A stretch of 64,000 nt of DNA, from NCBI GenBank assembly GCA_030704225.1, contig CP131915.1:3968001-4032000 (forward strand), written 5' to 3'. The notes under the pieces are model-generated. The model did no database searches. It was not told where the DNA came from and was given only the letters and a program-made list of their open reading frames with translations. Position 1 is the first letter of the stretch. Each line of letters starts with the position of its first letter. Made by a program: the position numbers and the translations under genes. Of the stretch, positions 9,483-18,561 are shown piece after piece. The DNA is from Kosakonia sp. H02. Lineage in GTDB: Bacteria; Pseudomonadota; Gammaproteobacteria; Enterobacterales; Enterobacteriaceae.

Positions 9483-10199
9483 TTATTGAACCAAAGTGTA
9501 GGTTTTACTAAATACCCCGCCATAATCATTTATTGCATTAATTGTTAATTTTTTGCCTGCGCCAGAAGGCATCACCCATTGCGCAGTAGAATACGGCTTG
9601 ATGACCTCCGAAGATTTAACGGTGTTTTTACGCTGGCCTTCCTCAATGAAAGCGTTAGCAACGGAAATAAACCAGGGACTTGCATTCTTGACTTCTATGT
9701 TTTTGCCATTCAGGCTAACTTTCACATCATCAAGCGACTTATTTGCATTCCCTGCAAGGCCTGAAGGGCGATATAAAATCTTTACCCGACTTTTGATCAT
9801 GAGAATTAGACTATTTTTACCTTTATCGGACTCTTTTTTTGCCGGATATTGAAGAAAATTCAACCAAAAAAGAGATTCACGATCTTGTGGTAAATCGGCT
9901 CCGGTAAACTTCAGCCGCAAGTTATGCTTAACGGTGGGATTGATACGGAAAATCGGCGGCATCACAAGGAAAGGCGCGTCAGCCGTTTCTGCCGTTGAAT
10001 CTGGATTATTAATATCCGTCCAAACCTGTAACAAAACAGGATCATTGCCCGTATTAGTAAAAACTAATGACTTTTCTTTTACATCAGCAGGATAAATAAC
10101 ACGAGTTCCCAGCATCATCACACTTGCAGATGCATTGCTGAACGTAAATGAAAGCAGAAAAAGCGAAAGCAGAGCGGAAAGTAATTTATATTTTGGCAT
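9483..10199 (-). CDS. Periplasmic fimbrial chaperone 1 (PapD family)
   Basis: A 238-residue PapD-like chaperone with signal peptide (about 25 residues, ending NASAS). It has the family patterns GTRVIYPADVKEKSLVFTN near the N terminus and RESLFWLNFLQYP near residue 110. It shares its overall plan with the second chaperone at the operon end but differs in much of the sequence, so the two are not a recent duplication. It lies between the major subunit and the usher. Confidence 0.92.
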   Translation of the reverse strand: MPKYKLLSALLSLFLLSFTFSNASASVMMLGTRVIYPADVKEKSLVFTNTGNDPVLLQVWTDINNPDSTAETADAPFLVMPPIFRINPTVKHNLRLKFTGADLPQDRESLFWLNFLQYPAKKESDKGKNSLILMIKSRVKILYRPSGLAGNANKSLDDVKVSLNGKNIEVKNASPWFISVANAFIEEGQRKNTVKSSEVIKPYSTAQWVMPSGAGKKLTINAINDYGGVFSKTYTLVQ

Positions 10200-10250
10200 A
10201 TTGATTTAAACCGCATATAAGCGCTGCACAAGGCAGCGCTTTTAATAAAA

Positions 10251-10790
10251 TTACATGTAGGTAACGGCGAAATGCGCTTGTGCTTCAACGTTACCTGAAG
10301 TAACAACACCGGTCGCAACATAACGCGCGGTCAGGTCAAAAGCAGCAGAAGTATTGCTACCACCGACAGACTGCTTAGCGGTTTCAGCTTTATTGTTAAC
10401 AAAGTCTAATACCGTCGGACCTTCTAACAACTGGATCGCGACATTAGTTGCCGGAGCCGTTGCAGCAGTATTTTTCAAATTCACCCCTTCAGTATGGTTA
10501 GAAATAAACACGATACCGGCATTTGCTACTTGCGGGCCACAACCAGAAAGGGTCACGGTGAAAGGAGTTTCCCCAGCAGTTGCACCAACGCTGGTAAGTT
10601 GGCTATTACTTACGGTAGGTAAAAGTACAACCGGAGAGGTAGTGCTACCATTAAGGTCAATATTACAAGTTTGCTCGCTCACTTCACCCATAAAACGCAC
10701 GGTATTACTTGCGTTTGCTGCAAAAGCTGAACTACTTACGCCAAGAGCAAAAATAGTTGCTGCGGCACAAATGCTTTTCATCCTGAACAT
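10251..10790 (-). CDS. Major fimbrial subunit (type 1 pilin family)
   Basis: A 179-residue secreted pilin with signal peptide ending SSAFA, a conserved Cys pair (QTCNI near residue 41 and LSGCGP near residue 83) and the C-terminal beta-zipper pattern AQAHFAVTYM used in donor-strand exchange. It is the first gene of the operon and so probably the most expressed; a ribosome site (GAGGTG) precedes the ATG at 10790. About 50 bases with a weak inverted repeat separate it from the chaperone gene and may lower downstream expression. Confidence 0.92.
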   Translation of the reverse strand: MFRMKSICAAATIFALGVSSSAFAANASNTVRFMGEVSEQTCNIDLNGSTTSPVVLLPTVSNSQLTSVGATAGETPFTVTLSGCGPQVANAGIVFISNHTEGVNLKNTAATAPATNVAIQLLEGPTVLDFVNNKAETAKQSVGGSNTSAAFDLTARYVATGVVTSGNVEAQAHFAVTYM

Positions 10791-11214
10791 AAATCACCTC
10801 ATAGTTTATTATTTACAGCCGAAAAATAGATTGACTTAATATCAATCATCATAACCCTCAAATAAAGTACAACGAGACAAAGCATGATGTAAATACGCCA
10901 ATATCCGCCTAAAAAATGAAATATCTTTATTAATATAGCAATAACGAATAACACATTTGAGAATATTTGAGGAAACAATAGGAAAAATAGTTAACTCGTT
11001 GAAAAAACATAGAATTAATGAAGCAAGCAGAAAATCTATAAAAATAAAGGGAATATTTTGAAAACATTATTAATCAGAGTTTTAATCAGAAATGAGACCA
11101 TTATTAATTGCGAAAGTATAGATTTTGAAAATAGTAGAAGCAGGAAAGATTAAGTATTATTAATACGACTTAACTTTCCCGAAACTCTGCGATGTGGAAA
11201 GTGCCTGAATACGC
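10791..11214. other. AT-rich intergenic region upstream of the fimbrial operon
   Basis: About 420 bases, strongly AT-rich, with no convincing gene. It must hold the fimbrial promoter reading toward the left and the end of the regulator gene on the right. I see no recombinase gene and no clear inverted-repeat pair that would indicate an invertible fimS-like switch. The base composition would suit H-NS silencing, which is inference. Confidence 0.6.
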
Positions 11215-11763
11215 TTAATTTTGTTCCGCCACCAGAATGGCTTGCGTATCCGGCTCCAGTGCTTTGAAGATGTGTTCCCGATCCCCGGGGTAACAGATGT
11301 AATCCCCTTCGTTTAATTCCTCCGGTGCTTCTGTCAGCCCAACCAGCGCACGACCTTGTGTCACAATTATATGCTCGACTGAACCTGTCGGGTGGGGCTG
11401 TGAAATACGATCCGCGCCGGGTTGCGTCAGCAGAAAGTAGATATCGCGCCGCGCGCCGGGCGGGCACGATGCCAGTAAAATGGCCTGGTAATGCGCCAGC
11501 TCGGCAACCACCTTGGTACCTTCTCCCCGGCGGATCACCTGGGTTTTAGGCTTTTGTGGCTCCAACAGGCGCGCGAAGGGAATATCCAGTGCGACACACA
11601 GCGCCCAGAGTGTTTCCAGACTAGGATTACCGTTTCCGGCTTCCAGCTGTGATAGCGTCGATTTCGCGATACCGGCACGGCGAGCGATTTCGGCCAATGA
11701 TAGCCCGGTTCGCTGACGTTCACGCACCAGGCTTTTGGCGATGATGCTGATGGGTTGTGTCAT
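11215..11763 (-). CDS. XRE-family regulator with C-terminal cupin domain
   Basis: A 182-residue protein with an N-terminal helix-turn-helix (about residues 10-65: LSLAEIARRAGIAKSTLSQLEAG) and a C-terminal cupin (about 105-180: HPTGSVEHIIVTQGRALVGL, GDREHIFKAL). Such HTH-cupin proteins are small-molecule-responsive repressors or activators. It is transcribed divergently from azlCD across about 100 bases containing a palindrome, so it very likely controls azlCD and itself. The effector could be an amino acid exported by AzlCD, but that is inference. Confidence 0.88.
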   Translation of the reverse strand: MTQPISIIAKSLVRERQRTGLSLAEIARRAGIAKSTLSQLEAGNGNPSLETLWALCVALDIPFARLLEPQKPKTQVIRRGEGTKVVAELAHYQAILLASCPPGARRDIYFLLTQPGADRISQPHPTGSVEHIIVTQGRALVGLTEAPEELNEGDYICYPGDREHIFKALEPDTQAILVAEQN

Positions 11764-11787
11764 ACACGACCTCAGTGTTCATTTAAT

Positions 11788-11802
11788 CGAACATTACGTT
11801 CG
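11788..11802. promoter_or_regulatory. Palindromic operator candidate between the XRE regulator and azlC
   Basis: A perfect 5-5-5 inverted repeat, CGAAC-ATTAC-GTTCG, with an overlapping second one, GTTC-N8-GAAC, at 11777-11792. A TATAAT box lies just downstream at 11831-11836 and reads toward azlC. The position 25-40 bases from the regulator start fits autoregulation plus control of azlCD. Confidence 0.6.
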
Positions 11803-11865
11803 TCTTGAAAAACGGTTTTGATGTGTTCATTATAATGGATACACGTTCGATATGGCTAAAAAACG

Positions 11866-12528
11866 ATGTTTACACGACACTTTGCGTCCCTTGAAGGCGA
11901 CACCATAAAAGCAATTATCCTTGTTTGTCTGGCAGTCGGCGTTGTTGCTGTCTCGTATGGATCGCTGGCGATGGCGTACGGTTTTCCGCTGTGGGTTCCC
12001 CTTGCGCTCTCAACGCTGGTGCTGGCCGGTGCATCCGAATTTATGTTTATAGGTATTGTCGCCAGCGGCGGCAATCCGCTGGCTGCGGCGGTTGCGGGAT
12101 TACTGGTGAACGCCCGCCATGTGCCTTTCGGTGTAACAGTGCGTGAGCTGGTCGGCAAACGTGCGGTAGGTTTAGTGGGTTGTCACATTATGAATGATGA
12201 AAGTGTGGTCTTCGGCTTATCGCAAAAGACGCCGGAGCAGCGCAAAGCCGCTTACTGGCTGTGCGGGCTGGGAGTTGCGCTGCTGTGGCCCGCTGGTGTG
12301 CTGATTGGCGCATCGCTCGGCAAATTACTTCCCGCACCGGAGACCATCGGGCTGGATGCGGTTTTCCCGGCCATCTTGCTGGCGCTGGTGTTACCGGCGT
12401 TGAAAAAGCGAACCACGCTGGTGCGCGCCTCCAGTGGCGCGGCATTATCGCTGGCCGCAGTCCCATTTGCTCCGGTCGGGTTACCGGTGTTGCTCTCTTT
12501 GCTGGGCTTACTGACGAGGAAGAAATAA
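11866..12528 (+). CDS. azlC: AzlC-family branched-chain amino acid exporter, large subunit
   Basis: A 220-residue membrane protein of the AzlC/YgaZ family with the family pattern GASEFMFIGIVASGGNPLAA (about residues 47-66) and the following LLVNARHVPFG. With AzlD it exports branched-chain amino acids or analogues across the inner membrane. Its stop overlaps the azlD start (TAATG). The ATG at 11866 has a poor ribosome site, but no better in-frame start is visible downstream of the -10 box. An HTH-cupin regulator is divergent. Confidence 0.88.
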   Translation: MFTRHFASLEGDTIKAIILVCLAVGVVAVSYGSLAMAYGFPLWVPLALSTLVLAGASEFMFIGIVASGGNPLAAAVAGLLVNARHVPFGVTVRELVGKRAVGLVGCHIMNDESVVFGLSQKTPEQRKAAYWLCGLGVALLWPAGVLIGASLGKLLPAPETIGLDAVFPAILLALVLPALKKRTTLVRASSGAALSLAAVPFAPVGLPVLLSLLGLLTRKK

Positions 12529-12851
12529 TGGCCAGTGTTGCGCTTACCCTCGGCGGCATCGCCATTCTTTCCATCGGTACTTATTTGATGCGCCTTGGCG
12601 GTGCAAAACTTGGCGGTCGGCTTGCCCTTTCTGAGCGCGCCCAGGCGCTACTGTCCGATGCAGCCACAACGCTGCTGTTCGCTGTTGCCCTGGCGTCGAT
12701 GTTATACGAAGGCGACCATTTTGCCGGCATGGCGCGCGTATCAGGCGTGTTGTTCGCGCTATTTCTCGCCTGGCGCAAAATGCCGTTGATTGTGGTTATC
12801 CTCTCAGCGGCGGTGGTGACAGCATTGCTGCGTCTGGCGGGGCTGCATTAA
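12528..12851 (+). CDS. azlD: AzlD-family transporter small subunit
   Basis: A 107-residue membrane protein with about four hydrophobic segments and the AzlD patterns TYLMRLGGAKLGGR near the start and AWRKMPLIVVI near the end. It is the obligate partner of AzlC. The ATG at 12528 shares its first base with the azlC stop and follows the sequence GAGGAAGAAATA, a good ribosome site. The stop lies 15 bases from the convergent fdhD stop. Confidence 0.85.
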   Translation: MASVALTLGGIAILSIGTYLMRLGGAKLGGRLALSERAQALLSDAATTLLFAVALASMLYEGDHFAGMARVSGVLFALFLAWRKMPLIVVILSAAVVTALLRLAGLH

Positions 12852-12866
12852 GGCATAAAAAACGCC

Positions 12867-13703
12867 CTACAGTCCCTTAAGACGCTGCGGATGGGTATAG
12901 ATTGTCGCCCTGCCCGGCTTGCAAAAACCCACCAGCGTCAGGTTACAACGCTGCGCCACTTCCACCGCCAGAGTAGTCGCCGCAGAAACCGCAAACAGGA
13001 TCTCCACGCCGCACATGGCCGATTTCTGCACCATCTCATAGCTGGCCCGGCTGGAAACCAGCACTGCGCCAGACGACCAGCGATCCTCTTCACGGGCACG
13101 GTGACCAAGCAACTTGTCCAGCGCCACATGACGCCCGACATCTTCATGGCCGCCAATCAGATCACCAGATGGCAGCATCCACGCGGCGGCGTGTGTGCAA
13201 CCGGTAAGCTGGCCAACAGGCTGAACGTCGGTTAAGCGCGCCAGGCCATTATCCAGCGCGGCTAAATCAAAAGTCTGGCTGAACGGCAGCGGGACAATAG
13301 GTTTGCCAATATCATTCAGTTGCTCAACGCCGCAAACGCCGCAACCGGTGCGCCCGGCCAACGCACGGCGGCGCTCTTTCAGCCCCATAAAACGGCGGCT
13401 GGAGAGTTCAATCTGCACCTCAAGACCATTACAGGATGGCACCACATCCATGCCATAAATTTCTGAGTGGCTTTCGATAATCCCTTCGGATAACGAGAAG
13501 CCAAGAGCAAAAAATTCGAGATCTTTTGGCGAGGCCATCATCACCACGTGGGAAATACCGTTGTACACCAGCGCAACGGGCACCTCTTCCGCCAGCATAT
13601 CGGGTTGGGCATGTTGCAAGTCATCACGCTTCCAAAGCGAAACCTGGCGTGCGCCTGTGACTGATGTTGCATTTTCGTGCTTTTTAGTATGCAAATTGTT
13701 CAC
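12867..13703 (-). CDS. fdhD: Formate dehydrogenase accessory sulfurtransferase
   Basis: A 278-residue orthologue of E. coli FdhD (277 residues). FdhD passes sulfur from IscS to the bis-MGD molybdenum cofactor before insertion into formate dehydrogenases, and is needed for their activity. The catalytic cysteine loop GCGVCG is present near residue 120. It is divergent from fdoG across 153 bases, the same arrangement as in E. coli. Confidence 0.96.
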   Translation of the reverse strand: MNNLHTKKHENATSVTGARQVSLWKRDDLQHAQPDMLAEEVPVALVYNGISHVVMMASPKDLEFFALGFSLSEGIIESHSEIYGMDVVPSCNGLEVQIELSSRRFMGLKERRRALAGRTGCGVCGVEQLNDIGKPIVPLPFSQTFDLAALDNGLARLTDVQPVGQLTGCTHAAAWMLPSGDLIGGHEDVGRHVALDKLLGHRAREEDRWSSGAVLVSSRASYEMVQKSAMCGVEILFAVSAATTLAVEVAQRCNLTLVGFCKPGRATIYTHPQRLKGL

Positions 13704-14444
13704 TTTGTATTAACTACCCTCGAACAAGCGTACCAACATTGTGGTATCCTCCGCGCATATCCTTCTGGAGCAGAGGGATAAACAGCGATTCTGAACCTTT
13801 GTGAAAATCACCGCAAAGAAAAAACGATAAGAGTAATGTCAACCCAGGAGTAAACCATGCAGGTCAGCAGAAGGCAGTTCTTTAAGATCTGCGCTGGCGG
13901 TATGGCAGGTACAACGGCAGCAGCACTGGGCTTCGCCCCAAATATCGCGCTTGCGGAGACACGGCAATATAAGCTGTTACGCACCCGCGAAACCCGTAAT
14001 ACTTGCACATATTGCTCCGTTGGCTGCGGGCTATTGATGTATAGCCTCGGCGACGGTGCAAAAAACGCCAAAGCGTCAATTTTTCATATCGAAGGGGATC
14101 CGGATCACCCGGTAAACCGTGGGGCGCTCTGCCCGAAAGGTGCAGGCCTGGTGGATTTCATCCACTCCGAAAGCCGCCTGAAATACCCAGAATACCGCGC
14201 ACCAGGCTCCGATAAATGGCAACGCATCACCTGGGAAGATGCTTTTGAACGCATCGCCAAACTGATGAAAGCCGATCGCGACGCCAACTATATTGCGCAA
14301 AACGCCCAGGGTACCACCGTCAACCGCTGGCTGAGCACCGGGATGCTGTGCGCATCCGCCTCCAGTAACGAAACCGGTTATTTAACGCAAAAATTTACCC
14401 GCGCACTCGGCATGTTAGCCGTCGACAACCAGGCGCGTGTCTGA

Positions 14445-14484
14445 CACGGACCAACGGTAGCAAGTCTTGCTCCAACATTTGGTC
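14445..14484 (+). promoter_or_regulatory. SECIS element of fdoG
   Basis: Directly after the TGA is a stem-loop of the bacterial type recognised by SelB: stem GG(T)AGCA (14456-14462) pairing with TGCTCC (14468-14473), a bulged T at 14458, and an apical loop AGTCT. The bulged U and the loop GU are the features known to matter for SelB binding. The base of the stem is 11 bases from the TGA, in the functional range. Confidence 0.8.
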
Positions 14485-14509
14485 GCGGTGCGATGACCAA
14501 CCACTGGGT

Positions 14510-14723
14510 CGACATAAAAAACGCCAACCTTGTCGTTGTGATGGGGGGGAACGCGGCAGAAGCGCATCCGGTGGGATTCCGCTGGGCGATGGAAGCCAAG
14601 ATCCACAATGGCGCGACGACATAAAAAACGCCAACCTTGTCGTTGTGATGGGGGGGAACGCGGCAGAAGCGCATCCGGTGGGATTCCGCTGGGCGATGGA
14701 AGCCAAGATCCACAATGGCGCGA
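14510..14723 (+). repeat. Perfect 107-bp tandem direct duplication inside fdoG
   Basis: Copy 1 is 14510-14616 and copy 2 is 14617-14723. They are identical at every base, both beginning CGACATAAAAAACGCC and ending CAATGGCGCGA. The unit length is not a multiple of three, so the copy changes the reading frame. Both copies contain a run of seven G. Identity along the whole unit implies a very recent event or an assembly join. Confidence 0.97.
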
Positions 14724-17026
14724 AGCTGATTGTTATCGATCCGCGCTTTACGCGTACCGCCTCTGTTGCGGATTTTTATACGCCGATTCGTTCCGGTACT
14801 GACATCGCTTTCCTGTCAGGCGTGTTGCTGTACCTGATGACCAACGAAAAATACAACCGCGAATATACCGAAGCCTATACCAACGCCAGCCTGATCGTGC
14901 GTGAAGATTTTGGTTTCGAAGATGGCCTGTTCACCGGCTACGACGCGGACAAGCGTAAGTACGACAAAACCACCTGGAACTACGAACTGGATGAGAAAGG
15001 TTTCGCCAAACGCGATAAAACCCTCAGCCATCCGCGCTGCGTGTGGAATTTGCTGAAACAGCACGTTTCCCGCTATACGCCGGAGGTAGTGGAAAACATC
15101 TGCGGGACGCCAAAAGCGGACTTCCTGAAGGTGTGCGAATATATCGCCGAAACCAGCGTACACGATAAAACCGCCTCGTTCCTTTATGCCCTGGGCTGGA
15201 CGCAGCACTCTGTGGGTGCGCAAAACATTCGCACCATGGCGATGATCCAGTTGCTGCTTGGCAATATGGGGATGGCGGGCGGCGGCGTGAACGCCCTGCG
15301 CGGTCACTCCAACATCCAGGGTCTGACGGATCTCGGCCTGCTGTCACAAAGCCTGCCGGGCTATATGACACTGCCAAGCGAACAACAGACCGATCTCCAG
15401 ACTTACCTGACCGTCAACACGCCAAAACCGCTGCTGGAAGGCCAGGTGAACTACTGGAGCAACTACCCGAAATTCTTCGTCTCGATGATGAAAGCCTTCT
15501 TTGGCGACAAAGCGACAGCGGAGAACAGTTGGGGCTTTGACTGGCTGCCGAAGTGGGATAAAGGTTACGACGTTCTGCAATACTTCGAAATGATGAGTCA
15601 GGGCAAGGTCAATGGCTATCTCTGCCAGGGCTTTAACCCGGTCGCGTCGTTCCCGAACAAGAACAAGGTTGTGGCTTCCCTGTCGAAACTGAAGTTCCTG
15701 GTCACCATCGATCCGCTGAATACGGAAACGTCGACGTTCTGGCAGAACCACGGCGAGTCAAACGATGTCGATCCGTCGACTATCCAGACCGAAGTGTTCC
15801 GCCTGCCGTCAACCTGCTTCGCGGAAGAGAACGGCTCTATCGTTAACTCCGGTCGCTGGTTGCAGTGGCACTGGAAAGGCGCGGACGCCCCGGGTGAAGC
15901 GCTGAACGATGGTGAAATTCTGGCCGGTATCTTCTTACGTCTGCGTAAGATGTACGCGCAAGAAGGCGGCGCGAATCCGGAGCCGGTTCTGAACATGACC
16001 TGGAACTACTCCACGCCGGAAAATCCGTCAGCGGAAGAAGTGGCGATGGAGAGCAACGGTAAGGCGCTGGCGGATATCATTGATCCGGTGACTGGCGATG
16101 TGCTGGCGAAAAAAGGCAATCAGTTGGGTACCTTCGCGCATCTGCGTGATGACGGTACGACATCAAGCGGTTGCTGGATCTTTGCCGGAAGCTGGACGCC
16201 AGACGGTAACCAGATGGCGCGCCGCGATAACGCCGATCCGTCGGGTCTCGGCAATACGCTGGGCTGGGCATGGGCGTGGCCGCTGAACCGCCGCATTCTG
16301 TACAACCGTGCATCTGCCGACCCACAGGGAAATCCGTGGGATCCGAAACGCAAACTGCTCAGCTATGCAAATGGCAAATGGGTCGGGGCGGATATTCCGG
16401 ACTACAGTACCGCCGCACCAGGCAGCGAAGTCGGGCCATTTATTATGCAGCCCGAAGGTATGGGTCGTCTGTTCGCCCTCGATAAGATGGCAGAAGGGCC
16501 GTTCCCGGAACATTACGAGCCGTTTGAAACACCGCTCGGCACTAACCCGCTGCACCCGAAGGTGGTCTCTAACCCGGCCGCCCGCGTCTTTAAAGACGAC
16601 CTGGATGCGATGGGTAAAGCCGATAAGTTCCCGTATGTCGGTACAACGTACCGTCTGACCGAGCACTTCCACTACTGGACCAAGCACGCGTTGCTGAACG
16701 CTATCGCGCAGCCGGAACAGTTTGTGGAGATCGGTGAAAAACTGGCGGGCAAGCTGGGCATTACTCAGGGCGATACTGTGCGCGTCTCCTCCAACCGTGG
16801 CTATATCAAAGCCAAAGCGGTAGTGACCAAACGTATTCGCACTCTGAAGGTGGACGGCAAAGACGTCGATACTATCGGTATTCCTATTCACTGGGGTTAT
16901 GAAGGTGTGGCGAAGAAAGGTTTTATCGCTAACACGCTGACGCCGTTCGTTGGCGATGCAAATACCCAAACGCCGGAATTTAAGGCGTTCCTGGTGAATG
17001 TGGAAAAGGTGTAACGGAGACGACTT

Positions 17027-17929
17027 ATGGCTTATCAATCGCAAGACATCATCCGTCGTTCCGCGACTAACGGTTTCACCCCCGCGCCCCAGGCGCGGGA
17101 TCACCAGCAGGAAGTGGCGAAGCTTATCGACGTCACCACCTGTATCGGCTGTAAAGCCTGTCAGGTGGCCTGTTCCGAGTGGAATGACCTTCGTGATGAA
17201 GTGGGAAACAACGTCGGGGTGTATGACAACCCGGCGGATCTGACTGCCAAATCATGGACGGTGATGCGCTTCTCGGAAGTGGAGCAGAACGACAAACTGG
17301 AGTGGCTGATTCGTAAAGACGGCTGCATGCACTGCGCCGATCCTGGCTGTCTGAAAGCATGTCCGTCAGAAGGGGCTATCATTCAGTATGCTAACGGCAT
17401 TGTCGACTTCCAGTCTGAGCAGTGCATTGGCTGCGGTTACTGCATCGCCGGTTGTCCGTTCGATGTGCCGCGTCTGAACCCGGAAGACAACCGCGTCTAC
17501 AAATGTACGCTGTGTGTTGACCGTGTGACTGTGGGCCAGGAACCGGCCTGTGTGAAAACCTGCCCGACCGGCGCTATCCACTTTGGCTCCAAAGAGGATA
17601 TGAAAACCCTGGCGGGCGAACGCGTGGCAGAGCTGAAAACCCGCGGTTACGATAACGCAGGCCTGTACGATCCGGCCGGTGTGGGCGGTACGCACGTGAT
17701 GTACGTGCTGCACCACGCTGATAATCCGAATCTGTACCATGGCTTGCCGGAAAACCCGCAGATCAGCGAAACCGTGAAGTTCTGGAAAGGTATCTGGAAA
17801 CCTCTTGCGGCGGTCGGCTTTGCCGCGACCTTCGCAGCCAGCATCTTCCACTATGTCGGTGTCGGTCCGAACCGTGCAGAAGAGGAAGACGATAACCTGC
17901 ATGAAGAGAAAGACGAGGTGCGCAAATGA
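17027..17929 (+). CDS. fdoH: Formate dehydrogenase-O beta (iron-sulfur) subunit
   Basis: A 300-residue electron-transfer subunit, same length as in E. coli. It has four ferredoxin-like cysteine clusters (CIGCKACQVAC, CMHCADPGCLKACP, CIGCGYCIAGCPFD, and CTLCVDR with CVKTCP), then one C-terminal transmembrane helix (about residues 258-280) and a charged tail. It carries electrons from FdoG to the cytochrome b subunit. It lies 12 bases after fdoG and overlaps fdoI by four bases. It is intact even though fdoG is not. Confidence 0.96.
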   Translation: MAYQSQDIIRRSATNGFTPAPQARDHQQEVAKLIDVTTCIGCKACQVACSEWNDLRDEVGNNVGVYDNPADLTAKSWTVMRFSEVEQNDKLEWLIRKDGCMHCADPGCLKACPSEGAIIQYANGIVDFQSEQCIGCGYCIAGCPFDVPRLNPEDNRVYKCTLCVDRVTVGQEPACVKTCPTGAIHFGSKEDMKTLAGERVAELKTRGYDNAGLYDPAGVGGTHVMYVLHHADNPNLYHGLPENPQISETVKFWKGIWKPLAAVGFAATFAASIFHYVGVGPNRAEEEDDNLHEEKDEVRK

Positions 17930-18561
17930 AAAGACGTGACACCATCGTGCGCTACACGGCTCCCGAGCGCATCAACCACTGGGTCACCGCCTTCTGCTTC
18001 GTGCTGGCGGCGGTGAGCGGACTGGGGTTTTTCTTCCCGTCCTTCAATTGGTTGATGAATATTCTGGGGACACCGCAGCTGGCGCGCATTCTTCATCCGT
18101 TTGTCGGCGTGGTGATGTTTGCGTCCTTTATAATCATGTTTTTCCGTTATTGGCACCATAACCTCATCAATCGGGATGATATCTTTTGGGCGAAGAATAT
18201 TCGTAAGATCGTCGTCAATGAGGAAGTGGGTGACACCGGGCGCTATAATTTCGGTCAGAAGTGTGTGTTCTGGGCGGCGATTATATTCCTGGTGTTGCTG
18301 TTGGTAAGTGGCGTGGCTATCTGGCGTCCTTACTTTGCACCCGCGTTTCCCATCCCGGTGATCCGTTTGGCGTTGATGGTGCATTCATTTGCCGCAGTCG
18401 CGTTAATTGTGGTTATCATGGTGCACATTTATGCCGCCTTGTGGGTTAAAGGCACCATAACCGCAATGGTGGAAGGCTGGGTTACCAGCACGTGGGCGAA
18501 GAAACATCACCCGCGCTGGTACCGGGAAGTTCGCAAGACAACGGAAAAATCGACTGAATGA
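17926..18561 (+). CDS. fdoI: Formate dehydrogenase-O cytochrome b556 (gamma) subunit
   Basis: A 211-residue integral membrane protein with four hydrophobic helices and histidines placed for two haem b groups (ERINHWVTAF near the start, MVHSFAAVALIVVIMVHIYAAL toward the end). It passes electrons to quinone. ATG overlaps the fdoH stop (ATGA), and the fdhE start overlaps its own stop the same way. Confidence 0.96.
   Translation: MKRRDTIVRYTAPERINHWVTAFCFVLAAVSGLGFFFPSFNWLMNILGTPQLARILHPFVGVVMFASFIIMFFRYWHHNLINRDDIFWAKNIRKIVVNEEVGDTGRYNFGQKCVFWAAIIFLVLLLVSGVAIWRPYFAPAFPIPVIRLALMVHSFAAVALIVVIMVHIYAALWVKGTITAMVEGWVTSTWAKKHHPRWYREVRKTTEKSTE

Larger units (their letters stand above)
13857..17014 (+). 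pseudogene. fdoG: Formate dehydrogenase-O alpha subunit (selenoprotein), frameshifted by a 107-bp duplication
   Basis: Catalytic molybdo-selenoprotein of the periplasm-facing, respiratory formate dehydrogenase-O. The N terminus has a Tat signal (RRQFFK) and the [4Fe-4S] motif NTCTYCSVGCG. Codon 196 is TGA (14442-14444), read as selenocysteine in E. coli FdoG. After it the frame continues to a TAA at 14622-14624, because a perfect 107-bp tandem repeat (14510-14616 and 14617-14723) shifts the frame by two. The rest of the protein is open from about 14645 to 17014 in the other frame. Removing one repeat copy gives exactly 1016 residues, the E. coli length. As written, the gene makes only about 255 residues. 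Either a real mutation or an unmerged contig overlap. Confidence 0.93.

Noticed and set aside
10791..11214. Invertible fimS-like switch before the fimbrial operon
   Set aside because: No matching terminal inverted repeats and no recombinase gene seen.
14442..14444. TGA as a true stop ending fdoG after 195 codons
   Set aside because: It is the selenocysteine codon: position 196 and the following SECIS match E. coli. The true disruption is the duplication further on.
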